From Streptomyces spiramyceticus (GTDB lineage Bacteria; Actinomycetota; Actinomycetes; Streptomycetales; Streptomycetaceae): a stretch of 64,000 nt of DNA. The notes below the pieces were generated by a model. It had not been told where the DNA came from, ran no database searches, and saw only the letters and a list, made by a program, of their open reading frames with translations. The stretch lies in assembly GCF_028807635.1 (NCBI RefSeq), contig NZ_JARBAX010000001.1, positions 4,327,501 to 4,391,500 of the forward strand, given 5' to 3'. The position numbers were made by a program, and so were the translations under genes. Shown one piece after another: positions 25,943-35,208 of the stretch; position 1 is the first letter of the stretch, and every line of letters starts with the position of its first letter.

Positions 25943-26251
25943 GATGACGGACACCGCCGCACACCTGTTACCCGGGCCACTGACGACCCCGACGACCCCG
26001 ACGAGCAGCCGCCCAAGCGGAGTTACGCGAAGCTCGCCGCCGACGAGAGCCGCGAGGACTACTCCCTGCGGTACGCGCCGCACTCCTTCCGCCGCTGGTC
26101 GCCGCTGACCGAGGGCAGGTATTACCTGGCCCGTCCGAACCCGGTGACTGAACCGCGGGGAGGGATCGCGGCAGGAATCACGGCGGGAGAGGGGGCGCAC
26201 TCGCGGGGGTGCGCTCCTTCGTCATGGCCGGTTGCGTATCTCTTTGTGTAA
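25943..26251 (+). pseudogene. N-terminal remnant of an NCS1 (cytosine/purine/allantoin-type) permease
   Basis: In frame 2 the region reads DDPDDPDEQPPKRSYAKL, AADESREDYSLRYAPHSFRRWSPL, then leaves the permease pattern and stops at TAA 26249-26251. The DYSLRYAPxSFRRWSP string is the conserved cytoplasmic start of NCS1 nucleobase transporters, where the first membrane helix should follow at once; here it is missing. No start codon is visible in frame. About 60 residues of a protein usually near 480 long remain, so a deletion has removed the rest. The surrounding bases 25781-26355 hold no other gene. Confidence 0.6.
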
Positions 26252-26355
26252 AAGCGTATCCGCTGAGTAAAGGTCAGGCGTACGCTCGGGCATATGCGGA
26301 TTGCGGTTTCCTGGGGATCGTTAGAGGCGAGTGCACCGGCGGACGGAGGCACACG

Positions 26356-26535
26356 ATGAACGACAGCGGCGCTGTGCTCTCTTGGCAGGTGATACGGCAG
26401 GACGACAACGGCAGCCGCTATCGCGTCGGGAGGTACGCCACCAGGGCAGAGGCGCAGAAGATCGCGGACAGCCTCGGCGACGACGGGCACAAGCAGCGCT
26501 ACTGGGTCGAGCGCATCAGTCAGAACGTCCAGTAG
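26356..26535 (+). CDS. small SPOR-like protein
   Basis: 59 aa, ATG 26356 with GGAGG 6 bases upstream. The sequence runs LSWQVIRQDDNGSRYRVGRY, then ATRAEAQKIADSLGDDGHKQRYWVERI. The pattern of strand, RYRVGRYATRAEAQ helix and final strand resembles the small SPOR-domain proteins common in Streptomyces. No signal peptide or membrane segment is present, so it is likely cytoplasmic. Function unknown. Confidence 0.7.
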   Translation: MNDSGAVLSWQVIRQDDNGSRYRVGRYATRAEAQKIADSLGDDGHKQRYWVERISQNVQ

Positions 26536-26606
26536 GCCGGGCACGTCCGGCAGGCCGGGGCGTCAAGCAGGAGCGGCACCCGCCGTGCGCGTCGTAGGCT
26601 CCGCGC

Positions 26607-27020
26607 ATGGACGATCGCGTCGTGGTGGGTGCAGCCGTGTACGACCGGGGGCGGCTGCTGGCCGCGCGCCGCAGCGCCCCGCCCGAGTTGGCCGGCGGCT
26701 GGGAGCTCCCCGGCGGCAAGGTCGAACCCGGCGAGAGCCCCGAGCAGGCGCTCGTACGCGAACTGCGCGAAGAGCTGGGCGTCGAGACCGAGACGCTGGA
26801 GCGCATCCCCGGCGAGTGGCCGCTGAAGCCCGGCCATGTCCTCCAGGTGTGGACGGTCCGGCTGGTTTCCGGAACGCCCCGGCCGCTCCAAGACCACGAC
26901 GCACTCCGCTGGCTCCAGCCTCACGAGGCGGACTCCGTGGAGTGGCTGGAGGCGGACCGGCCCGCAGTGGCGGAGGCGGTGCGTCGCTTGAGCGCCCTTT
27001 CCGGCGGCCAGTCCGTTTGA
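26607..27020 (+). CDS. Nudix hydrolase, MutT-like (8-oxo-dGTP diphosphatase type)
   Basis: 137 aa; ATG 26607. The Nudix box G-x5-E-x7-RELREELGV runs from Gly37 to Val59 within WELPGGKVEPGESPEQALVR, complete with its metal-binding glutamates. The start VVVGAAVYDRGRLLAARRSAP and the end HDALRWLQPHEADSVEWLEADRPAV match the short (deoxy)nucleoside triphosphate pyrophosphohydrolases such as MutT. It would hydrolyse a damaged or excess nucleotide to the monophosphate. It is a single gene, 71 bases after the SPOR-like gene. Confidence 0.9.
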   Translation: MDDRVVVGAAVYDRGRLLAARRSAPPELAGGWELPGGKVEPGESPEQALVRELREELGVETETLERIPGEWPLKPGHVLQVWTVRLVSGTPRPLQDHDALRWLQPHEADSVEWLEADRPAVAEAVRRLSALSGGQSV

Positions 27021-27146
27021 GCGCCGCGTACGCCGTTCGTGCCACAGTGCATCGAGGACCGCGATAGCTCTGCCCGCATATCGGGTATGTGCTGATTAAC
27101 CCCCTGAAACAGGACGCGGGTTTGCTGCTGGTCTGGGATCTGGGAT

Positions 27147-27584
27147 GTGGTCGGCGTGATCGACACCGACGGCGACTGCGCCGAGTGGTCCTTCCCTGCT
27201 GAGCCCAATGCCGTACGCACCGCCCGGCATGCGGTGCGGGAGACGCTGCGTGACTGGGGTCTGCTGGACGCCATCGGCGATGTGACCGTCCTCCTCGTCA
27301 GCGAGCTCGTGACCAATTCTTTGCGGCACGCGTCCGGGCCCATCGGCGTCCGGCTCGTACGTCCCGAGGGCGACGGGCACCCCGAATCCGCTCCCGCCGG
27401 GCCGCGCGTCCTCCTGGTCGAGGTGTCGGACGCGCTTCCGGATCCGCCGCTCGAACGCCTCGCCGGGCCCGATGACGAGGGAGGACGCGGAATGCAGCTG
27501 GTGGCCTGTTCTGCACAGCGGTGGGGTACTCGTCGTGGCAGGACGGGCAAGACGGTGTGGTTCGAGCTGGCCCTCCCTGGTTAG
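27147..27584 (+). CDS. RsbW-like anti-sigma/serine kinase-type ATPase
   Basis: 145 aa; GTG 27147. It is a stand-alone GHKL ATPase: VTVLLVSELVTNSLRHAS carries the N-box Asn, VLLVEVSDALPDPP the G1 region, and DEGGRGMQLVACSAQRWGTRRGRTGKTVWFEL the G2/lid end. Streptomyces has many such orphans, which phosphorylate anti-anti-sigma partners or bind sigma factors. The adjoining phosphatase gene ends with a homologous module (ELLVSELVTNALRYG...GGRGLQLV...GKTVWFEL), suggesting that the two act in the same switch or that one arose from the other. Confidence 0.88.
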   Translation: MVGVIDTDGDCAEWSFPAEPNAVRTARHAVRETLRDWGLLDAIGDVTVLLVSELVTNSLRHASGPIGVRLVRPEGDGHPESAPAGPRVLLVEVSDALPDPPLERLAGPDDEGGRGMQLVACSAQRWGTRRGRTGKTVWFELALPG

Positions 27585-27760
27585 AAGAGTGAAGGGACAA
27601 CGATCAAGGAGCGGAATTTTCCCCGGTCGAAGCGGACACTTCTCCGGCCGAAAAGGAACGAGACCGTGCTGTGATCGTGAACGCCGTGCAGGTTGGGACC
27701 GTAGTGCTGAATACTGCGGGAAGGAGCGGTCCGGTGCGTTGAGCTGGAGGGGACGGTCGC

Positions 27761-30298
27761 GTGAACGAGATATCAGCGGCGGCGGGCGAAGTGATGTGGC
27801 AGAACAGCCCGCCCGGCTCTATCTACGACTACATCAGAGTCGCGTCCTTCTCGATCGGTGCCGACGGGCTGGTCGATCAGTGGAGCAGGCGAGCCGAAGA
27901 GCTGTTCGGTCTGGCCGCAGGGGATGTCGTGGGCAAGGACCCGGTCGAGGCGTTCATGCCCGCCGAGGTCCGCATACGCGGTCACCACCGCGTCGCCGAG
28001 ATTCTCGACGGCAAGGAGTGGACGGGCCTCGTCCCGTTCCGGATGCCCGGCCGCCAGGGAGCGCACGGCGTCGCGGAGATCTATGTGATGCCGAGCGCCA
28101 CCGCCGACGGCGAACGCGGCGCGGTCTGCATCGTCGTCGACGTCCGCGCACTGCGCCGGATCGAAAGCGACCTCGCCTCCTCGCAGGCCATTTTCGGCCA
28201 ATCTCCTTTCGGCTTCCTCCTGTTCGGTACGGACCTCACGGTGCAGCGCGCCAACAAGCGGTTCGCCACCGTCTTCGGCGGCGCCGCCGACGACCACCGG
28301 GGCCGCACCGTTCACGACTACCTCGCCCGCCCCGAGGCCGAGCGGATGACCGCCGCCCTTCAGCGGGTCCTGGAGACCGGCGAGTCCGTCACCGACATGC
28401 AGATCGTCGGCACCGCCCCCGACAGCCCCGAGCGCAGACACTGGTCGGTCAACCTCTACCGGGTGCACAGCGGATCCGGCCGCCCCGTCGGCGTCGCCGG
28501 GCTCGGCATCGACGTGACCCGCCGCCACGTCGCCGCCCGCGAGGCCGACGACGCCCGCCGCAACCTCGCCCTGCTGAATGAGGCCGGCGCCCGCATCGGG
28601 AACTCCCTCGACCTGGAGACCACCGCCCGCGAACTCCTCGACGTAGCCGTCCCCGGCTTCTGCGACCTCGCCTCCGTCGACCTCTACCAGGGCCTGCTCG
28701 CCGGTGACGAAGCCCCGCCGGGCCGCGCCGACGGCAGCGCCGAACTGCGCCGGGTCGCCTTCGCCAGCGCCGTCTCCGACGCCCCGCTGGCCGCCCTCGG
28801 ATGCGTCGCCGACGGGGACGACCCGGGACCGGTCGAAGTCGGGGCCATCCACCGCTACCCGTTCAACTCGCCCTGCGCAGGCGCCCTGCGCACCGCCCGC
28901 GTCCAGGTCGTACCGGCGGACGCCGGCGGCTTCGTCCACAGCACGCTCGCCGTGCCGATGGTCGCCCATGACACCGTCGTGGGCCTCGCCCAGTTCTCCC
29001 GTACGAAGGGCAGCGAACCCTTCGGAGAACGCGACCGGGCACTCGCCACCGAGCTCGCCGCACGTGCCGCCGTCTGCATCGACAACGCCCGCCTCTACCG
29101 GCGCGAACACGAACGCGCCCTCATCCTCCAGCGCAGCCTGCTGCCACCGGGCGACCCGGAGGCCGCGGGCCTGGACATCGCCTGCCGCTACCTGCCGGGA
29201 AATACGGCGACCGAAGTGGGCGGCGACTGGTTCGACGTCATCGAACTCCCCGGCCACCGCACGGCCCTGGTCGTCGGCGACGTGATGGGGCGCGGCCTGC
29301 GCGCCGCCGTCGCCATGGGCGAACTGCGCACCGCAGTAAGGACCTTGGCGCTGCTCGACCTGGAACCCGCCGAAGTCCTCTCGGCACTCGACGAGATCGC
29401 CCGCGGCCTCGGCACGCCCAGCGGCGCCCAGCACGCCTCGCGCGCCGCCCACAAGGCGCGGGAGGCCGACCTGTCCGAGGTCTACCTCGCGACCTGCGTG
29501 TACGCCGTCTACGACCCGGTCACCCGCCGCTGTACGTTCGCCAACGCCGGGCACCTGCCGCCCGTCATCGTCGAACCCGGCGAAGAGGCCCTGCTGCTCG
29601 ACGTACCGCCAGGAATGCCGCTCGGTGTCGGCGGGGAGCCGTTCGAGGAGGTCGAGGTTGAGGTGCCGGAGGGTGCGCTGCTCGCGCTCTACACCGACGG
29701 GCTCGTCGAGTCGCGGGACCACCCGCTCGACGAGGGCCTGCTCGCCTTCCGCCGTGCGCTCACCGATCCGTCGCGCCCGCTGGAAGACGTCTGCGACCAC
29801 GTGCTGAACACCCTCGACACCCGGCACGGTGAGGACGACATCGCCCTGCTGATGGCCCGCATCCAGGGGCTGCCCGTCGGGGCGGTCGGCGACTGGCAGA
29901 TGCCGCGCGGGCCGCGCTCGGTGGGACGGGCCCGCGAACTGGCGCGGGCGCAGCTCGTCGCGTGGGGCCTCGAAGACCTGGTCGACACCACGGAGTTGCT
30001 GGTCAGCGAGCTGGTCACCAATGCCCTGCGGTACGGCGAGGGCGAGATCAGGCTTCGCCTGCTGCTCGACCGTACGCTCGTCTGCGAGGTCTGGGACGCG
30101 GGTCTCGTCCAGCCGCGGCGACGCCGGGCACGCGACACCGACGAGGGCGGGCGCGGGCTCCAGCTGGTCGGGCTGCTCAGCGCGGCGTGGGGCTCGCGGC
30201 GTACACCGCGCGGAAAGACGGTGTGGTTCGAACTGGCCCTGCCCGACGGGGACGCGGCGGGGGAGCTCAGCGTCGACGAGCTGCTGAGTCTCTACTGA
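27761..30298 (+). CDS. PAS-PAS-GAF-SpoIIE (PP2C) phosphatase with C-terminal RsbW-like ATPase
   Basis: 845 aa; GTG 27761. Domains in order: PAS 1 (about 20-130, SIGADGLVDQWSRRAEELFGL), PAS 2 (about 140-255, FGQSPFGFLLFGTDLTVQRAN), GAF (about 270-440), SpoIIE/PP2C (about 450-690, with VGGDWFDVIELPG and VVGDVMGRGLRAAVAMGELR for metal binding and HGEDDIALLMARI at the end), and a GHKL ATPase (about 710-835). Such proteins sense signals through PAS/GAF and dephosphorylate anti-anti-sigma factors, while the ATPase end can phosphorylate them. No sigma or STAS gene is adjacent. Third-position G/C bias is strong throughout. Confidence 0.92.
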   Translation: MNEISAAAGEVMWQNSPPGSIYDYIRVASFSIGADGLVDQWSRRAEELFGLAAGDVVGKDPVEAFMPAEVRIRGHHRVAEILDGKEWTGLVPFRMPGRQGAHGVAEIYVMPSATADGERGAVCIVVDVRALRRIESDLASSQAIFGQSPFGFLLFGTDLTVQRANKRFATVFGGAADDHRGRTVHDYLARPEAERMTAALQRVLETGESVTDMQIVGTAPDSPERRHWSVNLYRVHSGSGRPVGVAGLGIDVTRRHVAAREADDARRNLALLNEAGARIGNSLDLETTARELLDVAVPGFCDLASVDLYQGLLAGDEAPPGRADGSAELRRVAFASAVSDAPLAALGCVADGDDPGPVEVGAIHRYPFNSPCAGALRTARVQVVPADAGGFVHSTLAVPMVAHDTVVGLAQFSRTKGSEPFGERDRALATELAARAAVCIDNARLYRREHERALILQRSLLPPGDPEAAGLDIACRYLPGNTATEVGGDWFDVIELPGHRTALVVGDVMGRGLRAAVAMGELRTAVRTLALLDLEPAEVLSALDEIARGLGTPSGAQHASRAAHKAREADLSEVYLATCVYAVYDPVTRRCTFANAGHLPPVIVEPGEEALLLDVPPGMPLGVGGEPFEEVEVEVPEGALLALYTDGLVESRDHPLDEGLLAFRRALTDPSRPLEDVCDHVLNTLDTRHGEDDIALLMARIQGLPVGAVGDWQMPRGPRSVGRARELARAQLVAWGLEDLVDTTELLVSELVTNALRYGEGEIRLRLLLDRTLVCEVWDAGLVQPRRRRARDTDEGGRGLQLVGLLSAAWGSRRTPRGKTVWFELALPDGDAAGELSVDELLSLY

Positions 30299-30304
30299 TG
30301 ATCT

Positions 30305-31021
30305 CTACTGGCCCCTGGCCTTGAGGGCGGCGAACCGGGCCTCGATCTCGGCTTCGTCGCCCCCGCTCTCAAGCTGCTCGAACTGGGCGTCCAGGGACGA
30401 TGCGGCGAGCTCCTGCTTGCCCATCGCCCTGGCCTCCTCGCGGCGCACCTTGCCCTCGAAGCGGCTCAGCTCGCTCGTCGGGTCGAGAAGGTTGACGCTC
30501 TTCACGACGTCCAGCATCCGGGTCTGCGCCTGGGCGGATGTGGCGCGGTCCGCCAATTCGTCGCGTTTGGCGGAGAGTTCGGCAAGCTTGGCCTTCGTTT
30601 GAATCAGGCCTGCCTTCAGCGGTTCGACGACCTCGGTCTGCGCGGCGATCACCGGCTCGGCAGCCTGCGCCTCCTTCTCGGACTGAAGCTGCCGCTGGAG
30701 TGCGACCTTGGCGAGGTTGTCGAACCTGTCCGCCTCCGCGACCGACCCCGCGGCGCGCTTCTCGTCGGCCCTCCGGCTGGCGGCGAGCGCCTTGGCGCCC
30801 CACGCGTTGGCCGCGTCGACGTCTTCCCGCTGGTCCTGTTCGAGGAGGCGCAGATTGCCGATGGTCGCCGCGACGGCCTCCTCGGCGTCGGAGATGTTGT
30901 CGGTGTAGTCGCGGATCAGCTGGTCGAGCATCTCCTTCGGGTCCTCGGCCTGGTCGAGGAGCGCATTGATGTTGGCCTTCGCGAGCTGGGTCACGCGACC
31001 GAGGACGGTCTGCTTGGTCAT
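30305..31021 (-). CDS. PspA/IM30 family membrane-stress protein
   Basis: 238 aa; ATG 31021. It is almost entirely coiled coil, starting TKQTVLGRVTQLAKANINALLDQAEDPKEMLDQLIRDYTDNISDAEEAVA as in PspA/Vipp1 proteins and ending with a short acidic helix (DEAEIEARFAALKARGQ). Members coat the inner face of the membrane and oligomerise under envelope stress. The gene lies 33 bases after the TPM-domain gene on the same strand, so the two probably form an operon for envelope maintenance. It converges tightly (6 bases) on the phosphatase gene. Confidence 0.92.
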   Translation of the reverse strand: MTKQTVLGRVTQLAKANINALLDQAEDPKEMLDQLIRDYTDNISDAEEAVAATIGNLRLLEQDQREDVDAANAWGAKALAASRRADEKRAAGSVAEADRFDNLAKVALQRQLQSEKEAQAAEPVIAAQTEVVEPLKAGLIQTKAKLAELSAKRDELADRATSAQAQTRMLDVVKSVNLLDPTSELSRFEGKVRREEARAMGKQELAASSLDAQFEQLESGGDEAEIEARFAALKARGQ

Positions 31022-31054
31022 GCCGTGTCTCCCTGAGAGTGAGTGCTGTACGGG

Positions 31055-33187
31055 TCAGAACCGGCCACCGCCGCCCCTTCGGCCACGCGTGCCCCCGCCG
31101 CCGAAACTTCCGGGACTTCCGCCGAAGCCCCCACCGCCTCTGCCGCCGTAGCCGCGTCCGAAGCCCCCGTCACGGCCGCCGCCGAGGATTCCGCCGAGGA
31201 TGATCCCGCCGAGTACGGCCCCGTTCAGCCCGCCGACCCTGTCGCCTCCGCCGCCGTTGCCCGGGCCGCCGTATCCGCGTACGTCCTCTTCGGCGAGGCT
31301 CTGCGCCTGCCCGGCCAGGGCGTACGCCTGCTGGGCCTCGGTGAGTGCGTTCTGCGGGTCGTCCGCCGCCGCGGTGGAACGTTCGAGGTGGCGCTGGGCC
31401 TCCGCGAGGCGCGTGCGGGCCTGGCTGCCGACCGCGCCCCGGTGCGTGGTGATGTAGTCGGCGGCCGCCCCGACGGCGGCGCGGGCGGTGAGCGTCGCCC
31501 GGTCGAGCAGGGCGCGCGCACGCTGCCCCGCCGCCCCTCGCTCGCGCGCGCCCGCCAGGGCTTCGTCGAGCAGGGCGTCGGCCTCCTCCACCCGGCGCAG
31601 GGCGTCGATCGGGTCGTACCGCCCCGACTGTTCCTCCTGCCGTACGTCGGCGACCACCGACTCCGCGCGGGCGATCCGCCCCTGGAGATCGGCCGCCGTC
31701 GACGCGTCGTGGTCGCTGTGGTTGCCGTGGTCGTCCGTGTCGCCCTTGCCGTCCTTGAGCCCCTGGAGCAGGCCGCGCGCGTCCGCGAGGTCGGTCTCCG
31801 TCTCGGTGAGCGCGCCGGGGAGCTTGCCCGCCGCCTCCGCCAGCTCCTGCGCGCGGCGGTCCACGGCGTCGACGAGGGTGGCCGCCTGGCCGACGGCGCC
31901 CTCGGCCGCCCGTACGTACACGGCCGCCTGCCCCGTGTCGCCCGCTTCGACAGCCTGCCTCGCCCCTTCGAGGGCGGTGGCCGCGAAGGCGAGCCGGTCC
32001 TCGGCCTGCTCGGCGTGGCCGGCGACCGGTGCGGTGGCGGAGTCGGCGTACCGCTGCCGCAGGGCCGTCAGTGTTGCCCCGGCCGTGCTCGTACGCCCGG
32101 TCAGCTCGCGGAAAACGGCCTCGGCGGCGGCCAGTGCCTCGGGGGCGTTCTTCTCCAGGTCCCGCAGCTCGTCGAAGGACGCCGACTCGGCGTCGAGGCG
32201 GCGGTTGGCCTCCGTACAGCGGGCGACGATCTCGTCCAGCATGTGGCGGCGCGTGTCGTCGCTCTCCGGCAGGGCGTCGTCGAGCTGCTGGCGCAGCCGG
32301 AAGGCGACGGCCAGCTCGCTCTTGGCGTCCGCGAGCGCCGCGGCGAAGGGCCCGGCTGCCTCCTCGCCGAACTGGGCGGACGCGAAGCCGAGTTCCTCCT
32401 CGCTGGTGCGTACCGCGTCGTCCGTCCCGACGAGTTCCCGCTTGGCCCTGGAGTCGAGTTCCGGCAGCGGTTCGGGCTGCGGCACCTGCGGCTCCTCGAC
32501 GCCGCCCCACCTGGCGGGCTGTGCGGGCGTGGTGCGGGTGCCGGTCCGCCTCCTGCGCCGGGCATACGCGTACGCCGCCAGCGCACCGGCACCGCCGACC
32601 GCGACGATGGGCAGCACCAGGTCCCCGGAGCCGCTCTCGCCCGTGCCCTCGCCCCGCTCCGGGTCGGCCTCGCCGGGGGTGATCGCCGGGGTCGGGACAG
32701 GCTGCCCGGCGAGCACCGCGTCGTAGCCGTCAGCGGCGCCGATCGCGGCGCCCGCCCAGTCGTTCTCCCTCAGGGCGGGCTCGATCGCGGTCCTGGCGAC
32801 ATCGTCGAGCCCTGCGTCGCCGAGGCGGGAGTCGGCGTCGACGGAGTAGGCGTACAGCCGGTCGTGGGTGGCGACGGCGAGGAGCACGTCGTCGCGGCCG
32901 AGGCCGCTGCGCTCGGCGGTGGCGTCCGCCCAGCTCTGTGCGGGCCTGCCGGAGAAGTCGCGGACGTACGCGACGAAGAGCTGGATGCGGCGGGCGTCGT
33001 AGAGGCGGTCGAGAGCGTCTCCCACCTCGTTCGTGCGACTGCCGAGCGCGTCCACCCTGTCCGTGATCTGGCCGTCGCGGGACAGCGATATGGGGTCCTC
33101 GGCGTGGGCGGCATGGGCTGCGGGTACGAGGAGACACCACACCGCGACCAGCGTGCTGAGGAAGGCCCGGGCGGCTGTTCGCGTCAC
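31055..33187 (-). CDS. TPM-domain membrane protein with coiled coils and Gly-rich tail
   Basis: 710 aa from GTG 33187; the frame is open to 33307, but a start there would overlap the divergent small gene, and the GTG gives a normal signal peptide ([28 protein letters not shown]). A TPM domain follows ([40 protein letters not shown]...[21 protein letters not shown]). Next come a membrane helix ([26 protein letters not shown]), about 400 residues of helical coiled coil, and a Gly/Arg/Phe-rich end. It is an extracytoplasmic TPM domain with a long cytoplasmic coil, next to PspA, so envelope-stress signalling or protein-complex upkeep is likely. Confidence 0.85.
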   Translation of the reverse strand: MTRTAARAFLSTLVAVWCLLVPAAHAAHAEDPISLSRDGQITDRVDALGSRTNEVGDALDRLYDARRIQLFVAYVRDFSGRPAQSWADATAERSGLGRDDVLLAVATHDRLYAYSVDADSRLGDAGLDDVARTAIEPALRENDWAGAAIGAADGYDAVLAGQPVPTPAITPGEADPERGEGTGESGSGDLVLPIVAVGGAGALAAYAYARRRRRTGTRTTPAQPARWGGVEEPQVPQPEPLPELDSRAKRELVGTDDAVRTSEEELGFASAQFGEEAAGPFAAALADAKSELAVAFRLRQQLDDALPESDDTRRHMLDEIVARCTEANRRLDAESASFDELRDLEKNAPEALAAAEAVFRELTGRTSTAGATLTALRQRYADSATAPVAGHAEQAEDRLAFAATALEGARQAVEAGDTGQAAVYVRAAEGAVGQAATLVDAVDRRAQELAEAAGKLPGALTETETDLADARGLLQGLKDGKGDTDDHGNHSDHDASTAADLQGRIARAESVVADVRQEEQSGRYDPIDALRRVEEADALLDEALAGARERGAAGQRARALLDRATLTARAAVGAAADYITTHRGAVGSQARTRLAEAQRHLERSTAAADDPQNALTEAQQAYALAGQAQSLAEEDVRGYGGPGNGGGGDRVGGLNGAVLGGIILGGILGGGRDGGFGRGYGGRGGGGFGGSPGSFGGGGTRGRRGGGGRF

Positions 33188-33297
33188 GTTTGTGAGGCTA
33201 TGTCCATGCCCGGGGCGCCGCGACCGGACGGGAGGGAACCTCCGGAGCCCCTTACCGAGTCTTGCGCCGCATGGAACGGATGGGACGCGTGAGGCGC

Positions 33298-33450
33298 ATG
33301 GAAGCATTCGTACGACGGTGGAAGAGCCCGCGGCTCAAGTGGCCCAAGCGGGTCGCCCTGGCGCTGGTCGTGCTGCTCGTCGCACCGCCGGCCACCGCAG
33401 GCGCCGCGCTGCGCGTCAATTACGCGGGCGACTACGAGGACGGCGGGTAG
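33298..33450 (+). CDS. small single-pass membrane or exported peptide
   Basis: 50 aa from ATG 33298; ATG 33271 would add 9 residues. A basic N-terminus (RRWKSPRLKWPKR) precedes one hydrophobic helix (VALALVVLLVAPPATAGAAL) and a short acidic tail (YAGDYEDGG). Nearly every codon ends in G or C, as in real genes here. It diverges from the TPM gene. Function unknown. Confidence 0.5.
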   Translation: MEAFVRRWKSPRLKWPKRVALALVVLLVAPPATAGAALRVNYAGDYEDGG

Positions 33451-33510
33451 GTGCGTGCGGGTGCGCGGGTGCCCTGCGGGTAGGGGAAAGAAGAGCGCGC
33501 CGGTCGCGCC

Positions 33511-34356
33511 CTAGACCAGCTTGGTCAGCAGCAGCGCCGCGTCCTCCGGCGTCAGCTCGATCCCGAACACGTCGGCGACAACCTTCGGCACCTCGTTCGG
33601 TTCGAGCTCCCGCTCCTCGTGGGAGCCGGGCCTGAGCGTCATCAGCTTCCGGTTGTCCAGCAGGTGCAGCCGGTCGGGGTGCACGCGCTGCAGGAAGACG
33701 CGGCTGCTGAAGGGCGAGTGCGGGCTCGTCGCTATGAAATGGTTCCCCGTCTGGAAGTCGACCGGATACTGCGGGTCGAGCGTGAAGGTGTGCCGCGCCA
33801 TCCAGCCGTCACCCGTCTCGTCGCTGAAGCGCCCGCCCGCCGGCTGGTAGAGCGTCCAACCCTCCGCGCCCGGAGTGACCTCCCCGCGCCGCAGCCGGTA
33901 CGCCCATACGCCGTCCGACGTCTCGGTCCCGTCCCCGTCCGTCATCTCGATCGGCTCCAGCGGACTCGCCCCGAAGCCGATGTCGCTCAGCCAGCGCTGC
34001 CCGTCGAGCTCCACGACCATCATCGCGTGCGTGGTCGGCAGCATCTTGGGCGCACCCATCCGGATCCGCCCCAGGACCGCGAAGAACTCGAAGCCGAGCC
34101 GCTCCAGGGCCGCCGCGTACAGGGACGCGTGCTCGAAGCAGTAGCCGCCGCGCGCGTTGCCGATCATCTTGGCCTGGAGCGTGCCGAGATCGAGCGGGAC
34201 GTCACCGCGCAGCACCGCGTCCAGGTTCTCCCAGCGCACCGAGAGCACATGCGCGCGGTGCAGCGCGCGCAACGTCTCCAGCGCGGGGGTGCGGTCCCCG
34301 TCGTACCCGAGGTGCGTGAGATAGGCGTCCAGGTCGAGTTCGTCGCCGTTCCACAT
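33511..34356 (-). CDS. arylamine N-acetyltransferase (NAT)
   Basis: 281 aa; ATG 34356. The Cys-His-Asp triad is visible: Cys73 in RGGYCFEHASLYAAALE, His110 in PTTHAMMVVEL and Asp125 in WLSDIGFGA. The N-terminal helical domain contains LRALHRAHVLSVRWENLD, matching the family's HxxH...PFEN region. The length is standard. It transfers an acetyl (or in actinobacteria sometimes a propionyl) group from CoA to arylamines or hydrazines; relatives also close amide bonds in ansamycin pathways. No biosynthetic cluster surrounds it, so a general detoxification or metabolic role is likely. Confidence 0.92.
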   Translation of the reverse strand: MWNGDELDLDAYLTHLGYDGDRTPALETLRALHRAHVLSVRWENLDAVLRGDVPLDLGTLQAKMIGNARGGYCFEHASLYAAALERLGFEFFAVLGRIRMGAPKMLPTTHAMMVVELDGQRWLSDIGFGASPLEPIEMTDGDGTETSDGVWAYRLRRGEVTPGAEGWTLYQPAGGRFSDETGDGWMARHTFTLDPQYPVDFQTGNHFIATSPHSPFSSRVFLQRVHPDRLHLLDNRKLMTLRPGSHEERELEPNEVPKVVADVFGIELTPEDAALLLTKLV

Positions 34357-34437
34357 GCGGTAGATCCCCGTTTCATCATGTCAATTGCATTGAGCAGTAC
34401 GACAGATGAAGCGCGGCGTCGGCTACCGGCTATTCCC

Positions 34438-35208
34438 CTATTCCGCCCGGCGGCGGATCTTGTTCCCCAGCCAGACCAGCGGGTCGTACTTCCGGTCGAC
34501 CGCCCGCTCCTTCAGCGGGATCAGGGCGTTGTCCGTGATCTTGATGTTCTCGGGGCAGACCTCCGTACAGCACTTGGTGATGTTGCAGTAGCCGAGCCCG
34601 TGCTCGTCCTGCGCGGTCTTCTTGCGGTCGAGTCCCGACCCGTCGGCCGCGTCCAGCGGGTGCATGTCCAGCTCCGCGATCCGCATCAGGAAGCGCGGCC
34701 CGGCGAAGGAGGCCTTGTTCTCCTCGTGGTCGCGCACCACATGGCACGTGTCCTGGCACAGGAAGCACTCGATGCACTTGCGGAACTCCTGCGACCGCTC
34801 CACATCCATCTGCTGCATCCGGTAGTCACCGGCCGCAACCCCCGGCGGCGGCACGAAAGCGGGCACCTCCCGCGCCTTCGCGTAGTTGAACGACACATCC
34901 GTCACCAGGTCCCGTACGACGGGAAACGCCCGCAGCGGTGTGACCGTGATCGTCTCCTCGCGCGAGAAGACCGACATCCGCGTCATGCACAGCAGCCGCG
35001 GCCGCCCGTTGATCTCCGCGCTGCACGAACCGCACTTGCCCGCCTTGCAGTTCCAGCGCACCGCGAGATCGGACGCCTGAGTGGCCTGGAGGCGGTGGAT
35101 GATGTCGAGGACGACCTCGCCCTCGTTCACCTCGACCTTGAAGTCCTCCAGGTCCCCGCCGTCCGCATCGCCGCGCCAGACCCTGAAGGCCGCTGTGTAG
35201 CTGCTCAT
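34438..35208 (-). CDS. sdhB: succinate dehydrogenase/fumarate reductase iron-sulfur subunit
   Basis: 256 aa from ATG 35208, overlapping the sdhA stop (ATGA). It carries the [2Fe-2S] motif CKAGKCGSCSAEINGRPRLLC in the N-terminal plant-ferredoxin-like part, and the [4Fe-4S]/[3Fe-4S] cysteines in CIECFLCQDTC and CNITKCCTEVCPE. It passes electrons from the flavoprotein to the membrane anchor on the cytoplasmic side. The length and the CHVVRDHEENKASFAGPRF region agree with the Sdh1-type B subunit of mycobacteria (Rv0247c) as I recall it. It is the last gene of the sdh operon. Confidence 0.93.
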   Translation of the reverse strand: MSSYTAAFRVWRGDADGGDLEDFKVEVNEGEVVLDIIHRLQATQASDLAVRWNCKAGKCGSCSAEINGRPRLLCMTRMSVFSREETITVTPLRAFPVVRDLVTDVSFNYAKAREVPAFVPPPGVAAGDYRMQQMDVERSQEFRKCIECFLCQDTCHVVRDHEENKASFAGPRFLMRIAELDMHPLDAADGSGLDRKKTAQDEHGLGYCNITKCCTEVCPENIKITDNALIPLKERAVDRKYDPLVWLGNKIRRRAE

